Assembly (NCBI GenBank): GCA_937923175.1
Contig: CALALB010000090.1
Location: 1-34,966, forward strand
Reading direction: 5' to 3'
DNA from: an uncultured Chromatiaceae bacterium
GTDB taxonomy: Bacteria; Pseudomonadota; Gammaproteobacteria; Chromatiales; Chromatiaceae
Length of the DNA: 34,966 bases
Positions within the stretch are counted from its first letter, which is position 1. The number at the start of each line of letters is the position of its first letter. Shown here piece by piece: positions 8,391 to 16,911 of the stretch. A model generated the notes under the pieces. It was given only the letters and a program-made list of their open reading frames with translations. It ran no database searches and had not been told where the DNA came from. The translations under genes were made by a program, and so were the position numbers.

Positions 8391-10355
8391 TCACTCGCCG
8401 AGACCCATCTTGATATACCCAGTTGGGCAGACATCCGCGCAGATATGACAGCCGATGCAGCGCGCATAGTCGGTGGCGACATAGCGACCGGTGGTGCGCT
8501 GGGATTTGTCAATCCGGTAGACCGCCTCTTGCGGACAGAAGATCACGCAGTTGTCGCATTCGAAACACAGGCCGCAGCTCATGCAACGCTTGGCCTCGGC
8601 GATCGCCTCCTCCTCGGTCAGACCCAGGACTCGCTCATGGAAGTGGCCCAAGACCTCCTCGGCCGTCGGGACCACCTCCTTGCGTTTGTTGCGCGGGACA
8701 TAGTTGAAATGGCCCAGGAAGAGCTCTTCGTGCGAGATGATCTCGCTGCCCGAGCGATCCTCATAGTTATGGATCGCCCAGTTGCCGCTCGAGGTACCGC
8801 GCAGGTCACCACCCTCCTCGACCGAGAATGGCTCGGGCGCCAGATTGGCCTCAGCGAGCTTGTCGAGCAGATTGAAATGATGCACATCGACCTTGGGTCG
8901 GCGTTTGGGCTCCTCCTGCATGACATAGGCATGAATGGATTCGGCAGCGACCCAGGCCTGGCCGATGGCGGTCGTCAGCAGATGTGGACGGATGATATCG
9001 CCAGCCACGAAATGACCAGGGCGCCCCGGCACCTGATAGAACCGGTCGGCATTGATCAGACCGCGCCCGTTGTCAAACTGCTCAAGCCCACTGAGATCCC
9101 CCCCTTGGCCGATGGCGGACACAATCAGATCGGCCTCGAGGACACGCTCAGTTCCCTCAATGGGGATGGGGCGGCCGTCCTTCATGACGCAGTCGGCAAT
9201 CTTTAGGCCAGTCGCCCGCCCGCTGGTATCCTTGATGACCTCGATCGGCATGACCCCATCGAGGATGGTGACCCCCTCGCGGATGGCATCCGAGACCTCA
9301 TGCTCAGCAGCGGTCATCTGATTGCGGGGAAAGAGCGAGGTCAGGGTCACCTCGGCACCTTCAGCCGCTGCGGTCAGGGCGGCATCATGGGCGACATAGC
9401 CGTCGCGGATCACCCGCTCAGGCAGTTCATTGGGATGGATCTTGCTGATATGACCGAGACGACGCGCCACCGAGACCACATCGATCGAGGTATCACCACC
9501 ACCGACACAGACCACTCGGCGGGCAGTAACCTTCAAACGCCCCTCATTGAACGCCTTGAGAAAGGCCACACCTGTCACACAGTTGGGCGTTCCTTCCCAG
9601 CCAGGCACTGGTAGGCCGCGCCCGGTTTGACAGCCGATCGCCCAGAGGATGGCATCATAGTCCCGCTCGAGCTGCTCGACCGAGATGTCACGCCCGACGA
9701 GGGTGTTCAACCTGACCTCGATCCGGCCCATGTCGAGGATACGCTGGATCTCGGCGTCGAGCTTATCGCGCGGGACGCGATAGCCAGGGATGCCATAGCG
9801 GAACATGCCGCCCAGGCCGTTATTGGCCTCAAAGATAGTGCAGCCATGGCCGCGGCGGCGCAACTGATAGGCGGCAGCCAGTCCAGCCGGCCCGCCGCCG
9901 ACGATGGCGATGCGTTTGCCCGTATCGAACTCAGGCGGCTCGAACCGATAGCCATTGGCGATCGCTGTATCACCGATGAATTGCTCGACGGCATTGATCC
10001 CGACGAAGTCCTCGAGCTCATTGCGGTTACAGCCATCCTGACAGGGCGCGGGGCACACCCGCCCCATCATCGCCGGAAACGGGTTGGCATCGGTGGAGCG
10101 ACGGAAGGCATATTCGCGCCAATCCATGCCCTTGGGTGGCTGCTCCAAGCCACGCACGATCTGCAGCCAACCGCGGATATCCTCGCCCGATGGGCAGCTC
10201 CCTTGGCACGGTGGCGTCTTGTGCACATAGGTCGGGCACTTATACGAGCGGTCTTGGTTGAAGATCTTATCGGTCAGATTATTCCAGATGTTGTCGCCGT
10301 CCTTGAAACGACGCCAGGTGGGCTTGGTCTTCATCTCATCGCTAGATGTCGCCAT
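8391..10355 (-). CDS. dsrL: DsrL, iron-sulfur flavoprotein NAD(P)H:acceptor oxidoreductase
   Basis: A 654-residue cytoplasmic protein related to the GltD/NADPH-glutamate-synthase small subunit. Cysteines for N-terminal clusters lie near residues 40-54 and 101-109 (CPAPCQDGC). The FAD Rossmann motif IAIVGGGPAGLAAA begins at residue 149, and the NAD(P)-binding motif VVCVGGGDTS begins at 281. The C-terminus has a ferredoxin domain with CMSCGLCFECDNC and CIGCHICADVCPTG. In A. vinosum DsrL co-purifies with DsrAB and is essential for sulfur oxidation, passing electrons towards NAD. The ATG at 10355 has a GGAGAA box and reproduces the usual length. A 148-base gap separates it from dsrK, the longest gap in the block. 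Confidence 0.96.
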   Translation of the reverse strand: MATSSDEMKTKPTWRRFKDGDNIWNNLTDKIFNQDRSYKCPTYVHKTPPCQGSCPSGEDIRGWLQIVRGLEQPPKGMDWREYAFRRSTDANPFPAMMGRVCPAPCQDGCNRNELEDFVGINAVEQFIGDTAIANGYRFEPPEFDTGKRIAIVGGGPAGLAAAYQLRRRGHGCTIFEANNGLGGMFRYGIPGYRVPRDKLDAEIQRILDMGRIEVRLNTLVGRDISVEQLERDYDAILWAIGCQTGRGLPVPGWEGTPNCVTGVAFLKAFNEGRLKVTARRVVCVGGGDTSIDVVSVARRLGHISKIHPNELPERVIRDGYVAHDAALTAAAEGAEVTLTSLFPRNQMTAAEHEVSDAIREGVTILDGVMPIEVIKDTSGRATGLKIADCVMKDGRPIPIEGTERVLEADLIVSAIGQGGDLSGLEQFDNGRGLINADRFYQVPGRPGHFVAGDIIRPHLLTTAIGQAWVAAESIHAYVMQEEPKRRPKVDVHHFNLLDKLAEANLAPEPFSVEEGGDLRGTSSGNWAIHNYEDRSGSEIISHEELFLGHFNYVPRNKRKEVVPTAEEVLGHFHERVLGLTEEEAIAEAKRCMSCGLCFECDNCVIFCPQEAVYRIDKSQRTTGRYVATDYARCIGCHICADVCPTGYIKMGLGE

Positions 10356-10383
10356 CTCAATTGTTCTCCGTACAGTGGGAGCA

Positions 10384-10409
10384 CCGCCCATAGGCGGCGT
10401 TTAGTAAAC
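10384..10409. repeat. Small hairpin and palindrome in the dsrK-dsrL gap
   Basis: CCGCC, loop CATA, GGCGG (10384-10397) is followed at once by the palindrome GTTTA-G-TAAAC (10399-10409). No T-run follows in the transcript direction. It may be an RNA-stability or processing element in the longest gap inside the dsr block. Its function is unknown. Confidence 0.4.
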
Positions 10410-10503
10410 CCATGCCCGCGGGAACGCAGCCTTCCCCCGGATGACGGCGCTTTGCCAGGGGCATCGCAGATCCACGTCCCCCAACCCCTGAGGACCAATG
10501 CGC

Positions 10504-12039
10504 TCAATCCGCATCGTCCAAATCGTCCTGCATCTCCTCGTCATCGGTGCGGCGGGTGAGGACGATGGCATTCGAGACGAGCTGATGCAGGCTCAAAACC
10601 TGATCCATCTCCATACCGTAATAGGGCATGACCTTACTGAACTGGGTCTTGCAGATGGCGCAGATAGCGACCATGTGCGTCACCCCCTTTTCCTGCATGA
10701 CATTGTTGAGCGCATCCATTCGGGGTTTGGCCCCCTTGACCCGCAGCTCCATGAGATCATCGGTGAGTAGACCTCCCCCGCCGCCGCAACAGAAGGTGCG
10801 ATCACGGATGGTCTCCTCATCCATGTCATAGAAGTGATTGCAGGTCGCGCGGATGATGGCGCGCGGGATCTCGAATTGACCTCCTGGCATATCACCCATC
10901 CGCGAGGCCCGCGCGACATTGCATGAGTCATGGAAGGTGATGACCTTGTCGTCGTTTTCGCTTTTGTCGAATTTGAGCTTGCCCTGTTGGATCAGGTCAT
11001 AGGTAAACTCGCAGATATGCTGGGGCACCGGATAGCGCGGATCGAGAAAGTCCCAAGGCCCGGCTAGGGTATTGAGAAATGAATAGGCCACCCGCCAGGC
11101 ATGGCCGCATTCACCGAAGATGATCCGCTTAACCTTAAGCTGAATAGCCGCCTCGCGGATACGCAGGGCAATGCGACGCATGTTCTCATAAGAGCCGATG
11201 AACATGCCGAAGTTGGCTGCCTCCGAGGCATAGGAACTCAGCGTCCAGGAGACGCCAGCCTCGTGAAAAACCTTGCCATAGCCGATCAGCCCATCGATAT
11301 GCGGTTCAGCAAAGAAATCAGCGGACGGGGTGACCAGGAGGATCTCGGCGCCCACCTCATCGATCGGATAGCGCACCCGTACCCCCGTGGACTCATAGAC
11401 GTCTTCCTCGATGCCCTGGAGGGTGTCACGCAAGGCTGGTCCGGGGAGTCCTAGATTATTGCCGACCTTATAGACCTTGCCGATGATCTCATTACAATAT
11501 TTCTGGCCGACTCCGATCGAATCCATGATCTCACGCGCTGCCATCGAGATCTCGGCAGTATCGATTCCATAAGGGCAGAAGACCGAGCAGCGCCGGCATT
11601 GGGAACATTGATGGTAATAGCTATACCAGTCGTTTAAGACCTCTTCGGTCAAATCGACTGCACCCACCAGCTTAGGAAAAAGCTTGCCAGCCAGGGTGAA
11701 ATAGCGCCGATAGACCTTGCGCATCAAGTCTTGGCGCCCGACTGGCATGTTTTTAGGATCGCCAGTACCAAGGAAATAATGGCATTTGTCTGTACAGGCA
11801 CCGCATTTGACGCAGGCATCTAGATAAACCCGCAGCGAGCGATATTTGCCCAGAAGCTCGCCCATCTTGGCAATGGCCTTTTTTTGCCAATCCTCGACGC
11901 GCTCACCCGGATAACCCAAGGGCGTCTGGAACTCCTCCTTGGCCTTGAACGGCGCGCTATGCGCCATTGCGCCAGGCTGGATCTTCGGGACCTCGATATA
12001 AGGGGTCAGCTCAGGGACTGCAAAGGTGTCCTTGGCCAT
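10504..12039 (-). CDS. dsrK: DsrK, HdrD-like iron-sulfur subunit of DsrMKJOP
   Basis: A 511-residue cytoplasmic subunit resembling heterodisulfide reductase HdrD. Two [4Fe-4S] motifs lie at residues 76-86 (CVKCGACTDKC) and 145-155 (CSQCRRCSVFC). The C-terminal half carries CCG-type cysteines in FGECGHAWR and FCCGGGGGLL, which in Hdr-like proteins hold the noncanonical catalytic cluster. Its accepted role is redox exchange with the C-terminal cysteines of DsrC. It follows dsrM by 38 bases and has a GAGG Shine-Dalgarno. Confidence 0.96.
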   Translation of the reverse strand: MAKDTFAVPELTPYIEVPKIQPGAMAHSAPFKAKEEFQTPLGYPGERVEDWQKKAIAKMGELLGKYRSLRVYLDACVKCGACTDKCHYFLGTGDPKNMPVGRQDLMRKVYRRYFTLAGKLFPKLVGAVDLTEEVLNDWYSYYHQCSQCRRCSVFCPYGIDTAEISMAAREIMDSIGVGQKYCNEIIGKVYKVGNNLGLPGPALRDTLQGIEEDVYESTGVRVRYPIDEVGAEILLVTPSADFFAEPHIDGLIGYGKVFHEAGVSWTLSSYASEAANFGMFIGSYENMRRIALRIREAAIQLKVKRIIFGECGHAWRVAYSFLNTLAGPWDFLDPRYPVPQHICEFTYDLIQQGKLKFDKSENDDKVITFHDSCNVARASRMGDMPGGQFEIPRAIIRATCNHFYDMDEETIRDRTFCCGGGGGLLTDDLMELRVKGAKPRMDALNNVMQEKGVTHMVAICAICKTQFSKVMPYYGMEMDQVLSLHQLVSNAIVLTRRTDDEEMQDDLDDAD

Positions 12040-12077
12040 AAATCAACCTCTTCGGGCAAATGGCTCGGATGCCCGGC

Positions 12078-12806
12078 TCAGTGTTCGAGCTTTTTGGCCC
12101 AGGATGCGATATGGCGCTGCTCGCGCGGATTATCGACCTGATTGCGCGTCGGGCTAAAAAATAACCCTGGTGCATGGAGCAGCTTGCTGAATGGAAAGAT
12201 GATCATGAGCACAGCCACCAAGAGCAGATGCAGCATCAACAAGGGATCCGCCGGTAAGGGCTGTATCTCATAGCGATACAACCCTTGGAAAAAGGTCTTG
12301 ATTTCGACCACATCGACATGAAAGAAAAATTTCATTAAAAGACCAGTGCATCCGATCCCAAGCAATAAGGCCAACATCAGATGATCCGAATAGGCACTGA
12401 TATAGCGGATGCGATCGACTAGAAAACGTCTGGACCATAATCCGGCAAGACCGATGACCATTGCGATCCCGCCATAGATGCCGAACGGCTGAATCAACTG
12501 AATCACATAGGGTACAGGCTCGATAAAATAGCGCAGATGGCGCAAGGTGACCAAAAAAAGACCGAAATGAAAGGTCCAACCAAAGATCCAGGTCCATTTA
12601 TTGCCGCGAAACAGGCTTTCAAACAGCACGACCTCGCGTACCATCCTGAGCACAACACCCCAACGGGTCGTCGGCGCCGGTGTTGTCGGGATCTTCAGCG
12701 GTGCAGGGGTGATGGCATATTGAATGATTTTACGAGTCAGGCCAGCCAAGAGTACAAAGGCGGCGAAATAAAACAGAAAGGCATAAAAATTCGTCAAAAA
12801 CGCCAT
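12078..12806 (-). CDS. dsrM: DsrM, haem b membrane subunit
   Basis: A 242-residue NarI-like membrane protein with five hydrophobic segments (the first at about 6-30) and several His residues in or near helices (FHFGLFLVTLRHLRYF, FFHVDVV, LLMLHLLL) that can ligate haem b. It pairs with DsrK as a quinone-reactive module. It starts 75 bases after dsrC; that gap contains a GC-rich hairpin. Length is normal for the family. Confidence 0.94.
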   Translation of the reverse strand: MAFLTNFYAFLFYFAAFVLLAGLTRKIIQYAITPAPLKIPTTPAPTTRWGVVLRMVREVVLFESLFRGNKWTWIFGWTFHFGLFLVTLRHLRYFIEPVPYVIQLIQPFGIYGGIAMVIGLAGLWSRRFLVDRIRYISAYSDHLMLALLLGIGCTGLLMKFFFHVDVVEIKTFFQGLYRYEIQPLPADPLLMLHLLLVAVLMIIFPFSKLLHAPGLFFSPTRNQVDNPREQRHIASWAKKLEH

Positions 12807-12838
12807 CGCTTTGCACCTTACATGAATCTCGGCAGAGA

Positions 12839-12865
12839 CCGGCGCGCTGAACAGACAGGCGCCGG
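12839..12865. repeat. GC-rich hairpin between dsrC and dsrM
   Basis: CCGGCGC at 12839-12845 pairs exactly with GCGCCGG at 12859-12865 across a 13-base loop. In the transcript it lies 17 bases after the dsrC stop and ends about 30 bases before the dsrM start. No T-run follows on the minus strand, so partial termination is less likely than 3'-end protection of the dsrC message. Confidence 0.5.
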
Positions 12866-12881
12866 CTGAACAGGCTGCAAA

Positions 12882-13220
12882 TCAGACGCAACCAGTTGGC
12901 TTGGGCAGACCAGCATACCGGCAGGCCTGCTTGGCCGGTCCATAAGGGAATAGGGTATAGAGATATTTGCTATTACCCTTATCCGGACCAAGCTTCTTGC
13001 CAACCGCTTTGGTCAAAACCCGCACCGCCGGCGCAATCTGATATTCCTCATAGTATTCGCGCAGGAAATTGATGATCTCCCAATGCTCTGGGGTCAGCTC
13101 CAGATTGTCTTGCTTGGCCATGACATTGGCGACCTCTGGTTCCCAATCATTGAGATTGGCCAGATAGCCCTCTTCATCCACCGCCAATTGTTTGCCATTG
13201 ACCTCGATGGTATCCGCCAT
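12882..13220 (-). CDS. dsrC: DsrC, sulfur-trafficking protein
   Basis: A 112-residue DsrC/TusE-family protein with the conserved C-terminal arm: Cys100 in ACRYAGLPKPT and the penultimate Cys111 in TGCV. Both redox-active cysteines are present, so it is a true DsrC and not a TusE-only type. It accepts persulfide sulfur from DsrEFH, presents it to DsrAB, and its trisulfide or disulfide form interacts with DsrMK. WEPEVANVMAKQDNLELTPEHWE and FLREYYEEYQIAPAVRVLTK are family signatures. An AGGAG box precedes the ATG. Confidence 0.97.
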   Translation of the reverse strand: MADTIEVNGKQLAVDEEGYLANLNDWEPEVANVMAKQDNLELTPEHWEIINFLREYYEEYQIAPAVRVLTKAVGKKLGPDKGNSKYLYTLFPYGPAKQACRYAGLPKPTGCV

Positions 13221-13263
13221 TACGAACGCTCCTGTTAGCTATAGATGTTTGAGTTTGCAATCA

Positions 13264-13572
13264 TCACAACCAGGCCTGGACCTTGTCGCATTCGACCGCC
13301 AGATCGACGAAACCGGCATAGTCCACGACCTTGATGCCTGGGATAATGCGCTCTTCGGAAAAGCCCCGCGCCCTGAGATCCGGACCAAGCACGTAAAACC
13401 TGAGCCTGCTCAGCGCCGAGACCACCTGTGGTTCGACGCGCGTCCCTTTGAGGGCTGCATAGACGCCATCCTCGAACAACAGGACGGATGCGCCTTCAGT
13501 GGCAAACCTCAAACAGGATTCTAACGCATTCCGCTCGAAGGGCGATTTGTTGACAGTATGCAGGATGGCCAT
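13264..13572 (-). CDS. dsrH: DsrH, subunit of the DsrEFH sulfurtransferase
   Basis: A 102-residue TusB-like protein with the family opening AILHTVNKSPFERNALESC; Cys20 is the conserved cysteine position. DsrH forms the alpha2-beta2-gamma2 hexamer with DsrE and DsrF in the cytoplasm. It starts 12 bases after the dsrF stop and precedes dsrC by 43 bases. Length equals that of the A. vinosum protein as I recall it. Confidence 0.95.
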   Translation of the reverse strand: MAILHTVNKSPFERNALESCLRFATEGASVLLFEDGVYAALKGTRVEPQVVSALSRLRFYVLGPDLRARGFSEERIIPGIKVVDYAGFVDLAVECDKVQAWL

Positions 13573-13584
13573 GTCGTATTGACC

Positions 13585-13995
13585 TTAAAAGCTGAAGATC
13601 ACATCGGACTGATTCATCAAGGCGCCGGCCCGTTCGGAATCGATGATTTCAACGATATTATCGATCTCTTCGCCAGTCTCCATATCCTCGAAAGGCACCG
13701 CGATGAGATCATCAGGGGTAAGACCACGCGCCTCTAATGAGTCGCGATCGACATAGATGCGCCGCACATCGTAATCTCCCAGGGTGCGATAGGTGGGCGA
13801 GAAGTTTTTCATCCCGATGCCCTTGGTATCCTGACCCTTGGTGAGCTGATAAACTCCATCATCGATGAACATGACGCAAACGTCCTGATCGAAGGCAGCA
13901 CCGATTAAGACCACCTCCAAAGACTCCCACGCGTAGATGGTGCCATAAGGGGCCTTACGGTTGAGATACATAAATTTCTTGACGACTTCCGCCAT
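13585..13995 (-). CDS. dsrF: DsrF, subunit of the DsrEFH sulfurtransferase
   Basis: A 136-residue TusC-like protein (MAEVVKKFMYLNRKAPYGT), with a single cysteine at position 40 (DQDVCVMFIDDGVYQL). The ATG at 13995 is chosen: it gives the normal length, follows GAAGGGGA and lies 13 bases after dsrE, whereas an upstream codon at 14025 would overlap dsrE. It is a structural partner in the DsrEFH hexamer; the persulfide carrier is DsrE. Confidence 0.95.
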   Translation of the reverse strand: MAEVVKKFMYLNRKAPYGTIYAWESLEVVLIGAAFDQDVCVMFIDDGVYQLTKGQDTKGIGMKNFSPTYRTLGDYDVRRIYVDRDSLEARGLTPDDLIAVPFEDMETGEEIDNIVEIIDSERAGALMNQSDVIFSF

Positions 13996-14008
13996 GATGC
14001 GGTCCCCT

Positions 14009-14401
14009 TCAGTCACCAAAGACAACGAGCCGGTCGGCCTGAATCGCGGCCTCGATCAACTGCCCCAGTCCCGAGATCCGAAAACGGGGATGGATATTGG
14101 TCGCATCCTTACCATTGCGGGCCATCTCACCCTCATCGACGATCCCGCGACGCTGGGCAGCTGCCACGCAGACCACGAGATCCAGATCATATTGCTCGGC
14201 GAGCTCAGCCCATCGATTGACGATATGCCGATCGTCCTGGGGCGGGGTGGTAAGACGGGTCGAGTTATTCACGCCATCGTGATAAAAGAAGATCCGAAAA
14301 ATCTCATGCCCCTTTTCCAGCGCAGCCTTAGCGAAATGATAGGCCGAATCGGACGCCTGATGCTGATAAGGTCCTTCATTGATCTGTAGGGCAAACCTCA
14401 T
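14009..14401 (-). CDS. dsrE: DsrE, persulfide-carrying subunit of DsrEFH
   Basis: A 130-residue TusD-like protein. Cys78, in DLVVCVAAAQRRGI, is the conserved sulfur-carrying residue. The N-terminus (MRFALQINEGPYQHQASDSAY) is characteristic. DsrE binds sulfur and passes it to DsrC. It is preceded by a 131-base gap after dsrB that holds a strong hairpin, so its transcript level may differ from that of dsrAB. Confidence 0.96.
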   Translation of the reverse strand: MRFALQINEGPYQHQASDSAYHFAKAALEKGHEIFRIFFYHDGVNNSTRLTTPPQDDRHIVNRWAELAEQYDLDLVVCVAAAQRRGIVDEGEMARNGKDATNIHPRFRISGLGQLIEAAIQADRLVVFGD

Positions 14402-14488
14402 ATCAACCTCGATACTCTAATCCATCGCCATCCCGATCATAACCTTGCTTGAGGCAAATCGAGCGCCGATTAAACTTTAGATGCGCAT

Positions 14489-14516
14489 AACGCGCTTGCC
14501 TCGGCGCAAGCGCGTT
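14489..14516. repeat. Strong hairpin between dsrB and dsrE (11-bp stem)
   Basis: AACGCGCTTGC (14489-14499), six-base loop CTCGGC, GCAAGCGCGTT (14506-14516), an exact 11-bp stem. On the plus strand it is followed by TT only; on the minus (transcript) strand it is preceded by AA and followed by mixed sequence, so it is not a classical minus-strand terminator. It starts 16 bases after the dsrB stop and is well placed to protect or trim the 3' end of a dsrAB message. Confidence 0.6.
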
Positions 14517-14532
14517 TTCATCCCCTGCCTTT

Positions 14533-15603
14533 TTAGAAGCGGATATAGGACGAGCTATTAAAGCTTGCGCGCGCACCGCGCCAGGTATCGATATGATACT
14601 TGGTGAACGGCAGCTCGACCTCCTCGAAGAAGCGCGGCCAGCCGATGCGCTCGATCCATTCGTTGATCCGCTCCCAATCCCGAGCGCCTTCCTTGTAGGC
14701 CTTCAGGATACGCTTGACGATGGCCGTGGCCTCGGGCCAACGCGGCGGGTTGTTCGGGATACCGGCAGCAACCAGCTTTTGGAAGGTCGGTTTACCGCGG
14801 GCATTGGAATGATTGCCGCCGACCCAGATCGCCAGCTTGGTATGCTCTGGGTCGTTGATCTGCATCGGTGGACAGGGCGGATAGCAGGCGCCACAGCAGA
14901 CACACTTGCGTTCATCAACCTCAAGGGAGGGCTTGCCATTGACCATCGCGGGACGGATCGCAGCGACCGGACAGCGCGCGACCACCGAGGGACGCTCGCA
15001 GACATTGGCAACCAGATCATGATTGATCTTCGGCGGCTTGGTGTGCTGGACATTGATCGCGATATCGCCCTGGCCGCCACAGTTGATCTGGCAGCAACTG
15101 GTCGTGATATGCACGCGGTTGGGCATCCGGGTGTTACGGAACTCGTCGATGAGCTCATCCATCATGGCCTTAACCACCCCCGAGGCATCGGTACCCGGGA
15201 TATCGCAGTGTAGCCACCCTTGGGTATGCGAGATCATGGTCACCGAGTTCTGGGTGCCACCGACTACGAAACCCGCCTCCTCGAGCGCCTTGATCAGCGG
15301 CTCGACCTTGGCCTTATCACTGACCAGATACTCGATGTTCGAACGCAGGGTGAAATGGATATAGCCATCGGCATATTGATCGCCGATGTCGCACAATTTG
15401 CGCAGGGTAAAGAGATCGAGGATACGCTGGGTACCGGCCTTGACGGTCCAGATCTCATCGCCGCTATAGGCGACATGACGCAGCACACCAGGGCGCGGAT
15501 GCTCATGATATTTCCATTGACCAAAGTTCTTGCGCATCACTGGGTGCATATACTGCCAGGGATCGGGGCAGCCAGACTCGATGGGTTCGCGCATTTCCGC
15601 CAT
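14533..15603 (-). CDS. dsrB: DsrB, dissimilatory sulfite reductase beta subunit
   Basis: A 356-residue subunit of the siroheme sulfite reductase, running in the oxidative direction (persulfide to sulfite) in sulfur oxidisers. The siroheme/[4Fe-4S] region has TTSCCQINCGGQGD (Cys170, 171, 175) and CERPSVVARCPVAAI. A ferredoxin insert follows with KCVCCGACYPPCPP (234-244). The N-terminus (CPDPWQYMHPVMRKNFG) and the RNTRMPNRVH stretch are typical of DsrB. It lies 54 bases after dsrA. It is oxidative-type, judged mainly by the companion dsrEFH and dsrL genes. Confidence 0.97.
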   Translation of the reverse strand: MAEMREPIESGCPDPWQYMHPVMRKNFGQWKYHEHPRPGVLRHVAYSGDEIWTVKAGTQRILDLFTLRKLCDIGDQYADGYIHFTLRSNIEYLVSDKAKVEPLIKALEEAGFVVGGTQNSVTMISHTQGWLHCDIPGTDASGVVKAMMDELIDEFRNTRMPNRVHITTSCCQINCGGQGDIAINVQHTKPPKINHDLVANVCERPSVVARCPVAAIRPAMVNGKPSLEVDERKCVCCGACYPPCPPMQINDPEHTKLAIWVGGNHSNARGKPTFQKLVAAGIPNNPPRWPEATAIVKRILKAYKEGARDWERINEWIERIGWPRFFEEVELPFTKYHIDTWRGARASFNSSSYIRF

Positions 15604-15657
15604 AGATGGGTCCTCCGGGTTCGATTCTCGATGAGTGATTGTCGCTATCGCGCCGAC

Positions 15658-16911
15658 TCAGCGCCCGGCCTCTGCTCGCCGCGCAAACCATTCCTCCGCC
15701 GCCTGATCCCAACCATCCATCCGGATGTAGGAGCTCTGGCGCGGGTGGTTGAGCATATTCGGATCAGGATCGATCCCGATCCCCTCCAGAAAGGTAGCCA
15801 GACCGATACGCTCGATCATCTCGCCGCAGCGCTCGTGTTCCAGCCCATTCTCAGCCCAGAAGTCGATGATGGTCTCGGCGAGCTCGACCAAGGACTGATA
15901 ATCCTCCTCGGTCTCGAGTTTCTTGAAGGGCACGATGACGGTGCCCATCAGATCGCCGATCTTGAGGGTACGCTTACCACCGATGAGGATGGTCACACCC
16001 TTGTCATCGCCAGGATGCAGGGCCTTGGGCATGACATTGAGACAGTGCATGCAGCGCACGCAATCGCGGTTATTGACCGTGAGGGTATCGTCATCGTTCA
16101 GGGTCAATGCCTTGGTGGGACAGCGGGTGATGACATTATCGATGTAATACTGCCGGCCCTTTTCGGCGATGTAGTTTTTGACCTCGGCCTGATCGACCTT
16201 CATGTCATCGCGCCAGGTACCGATCACGGCGAAATCCGAGCGCTCGATGGCATTTTGACAGTCATTCGGACAGCCGGAGATCTTGAACTTGAACTTGTAC
16301 GGCAAGGCCGGGCGATGCACATCATCGACGAAATTATTGACCAGCATCCGGTGCGCCTTGAGCTCATTGGTACAGGACATCTCGCAACGCGCTGAGCCGA
16401 TACAGGACATGGCGGTGCGCACGCAAGGGCCGGCTCCGCCTAGATCGAAACCGTATTCGTTGATCTCGTCGAAGAAGTGCTGGGTGCTCGGGGTATCGGC
16501 CCCGATGAACATGATATTGCCGGTCTGACCGTGGAAGGTGATCAGACCCGAGCCATATTTCTCCCAACTATCGGCGAGCTGGCGGAGGATGGCGGTGGTG
16601 TAATGGTTGCCCGCCGGCGGCTGGACGCGCAGGGTATGAAACTCCTTAGAGGCGGGGAAGGCCTTACCGACCTCTGAGAAACGCGGGATGATACCGCCGC
16701 CATAGCCATAGACCGAAACCGTCCCTCCCTTCCAATAACCCTTGCGGGTCTCATAGGAGTGCTCGAGCTGGCCGAGCAGGTCATTGGCCACGGCATTGAT
16801 GCGCGCATCGGGATGCTGATCGCGCAGCCGTTTAATGCCTGAGATAAAGCTCGGCCAGGGGCCGGTCTCGAGTTGGTCGAGCATCGGGGTTGGATGCCTT
16901 TCGATCGCCAT
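15658..16911 (-). CDS. dsrA: DsrA, dissimilatory sulfite reductase alpha subunit
   Basis: A 417-residue subunit that binds siroheme and [4Fe-4S] clusters. Cys170-x5-Cys176 (CIGSARC) and Cys214-x3-Cys218 (CPNDC) are the siroheme-coupled cluster ligands. Cys264 and CVRCMHC (284-290) form the ferredoxin cluster. The opening PMLDQLETGPWPSFISGIK is strongly conserved in DsrA. The ATG at 16911 is chosen over one at 16929 because it gives the standard N-terminus and follows GAGGAGAG. It is the first gene of the dsr block and has a leader of at least 200 bases if the proposed promoter is right. Confidence 0.98.
   Translation of the reverse strand: MAIERHPTPMLDQLETGPWPSFISGIKRLRDQHPDARINAVANDLLGQLEHSYETRKGYWKGGTVSVYGYGGGIIPRFSEVGKAFPASKEFHTLRVQPPAGNHYTTAILRQLADSWEKYGSGLITFHGQTGNIMFIGADTPSTQHFFDEINEYGFDLGGAGPCVRTAMSCIGSARCEMSCTNELKAHRMLVNNFVDDVHRPALPYKFKFKISGCPNDCQNAIERSDFAVIGTWRDDMKVDQAEVKNYIAEKGRQYYIDNVITRCPTKALTLNDDDTLTVNNRDCVRCMHCLNVMPKALHPGDDKGVTILIGGKRTLKIGDLMGTVIVPFKKLETEEDYQSLVELAETIIDFWAENGLEHERCGEMIERIGLATFLEGIGIDPDPNMLNHPRQSSYIRMDGWDQAAEEWFARRAEAGR

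Noticed and set aside
9627-10559. A 310-codon plus-strand open frame opposite dsrL
   Set aside because: It is fully antisense to well-supported dsrL and dsrK codons, has no recognisable domain, and is expected from codon bias in GC-rich DNA.
15220-16395. A 391-codon plus-strand open frame opposite dsrA and dsrB
   Set aside because: It is antisense to strongly conserved genes and reads as a reverse-frame shadow rich in Asp, Gly and Ile-Gly repeats.
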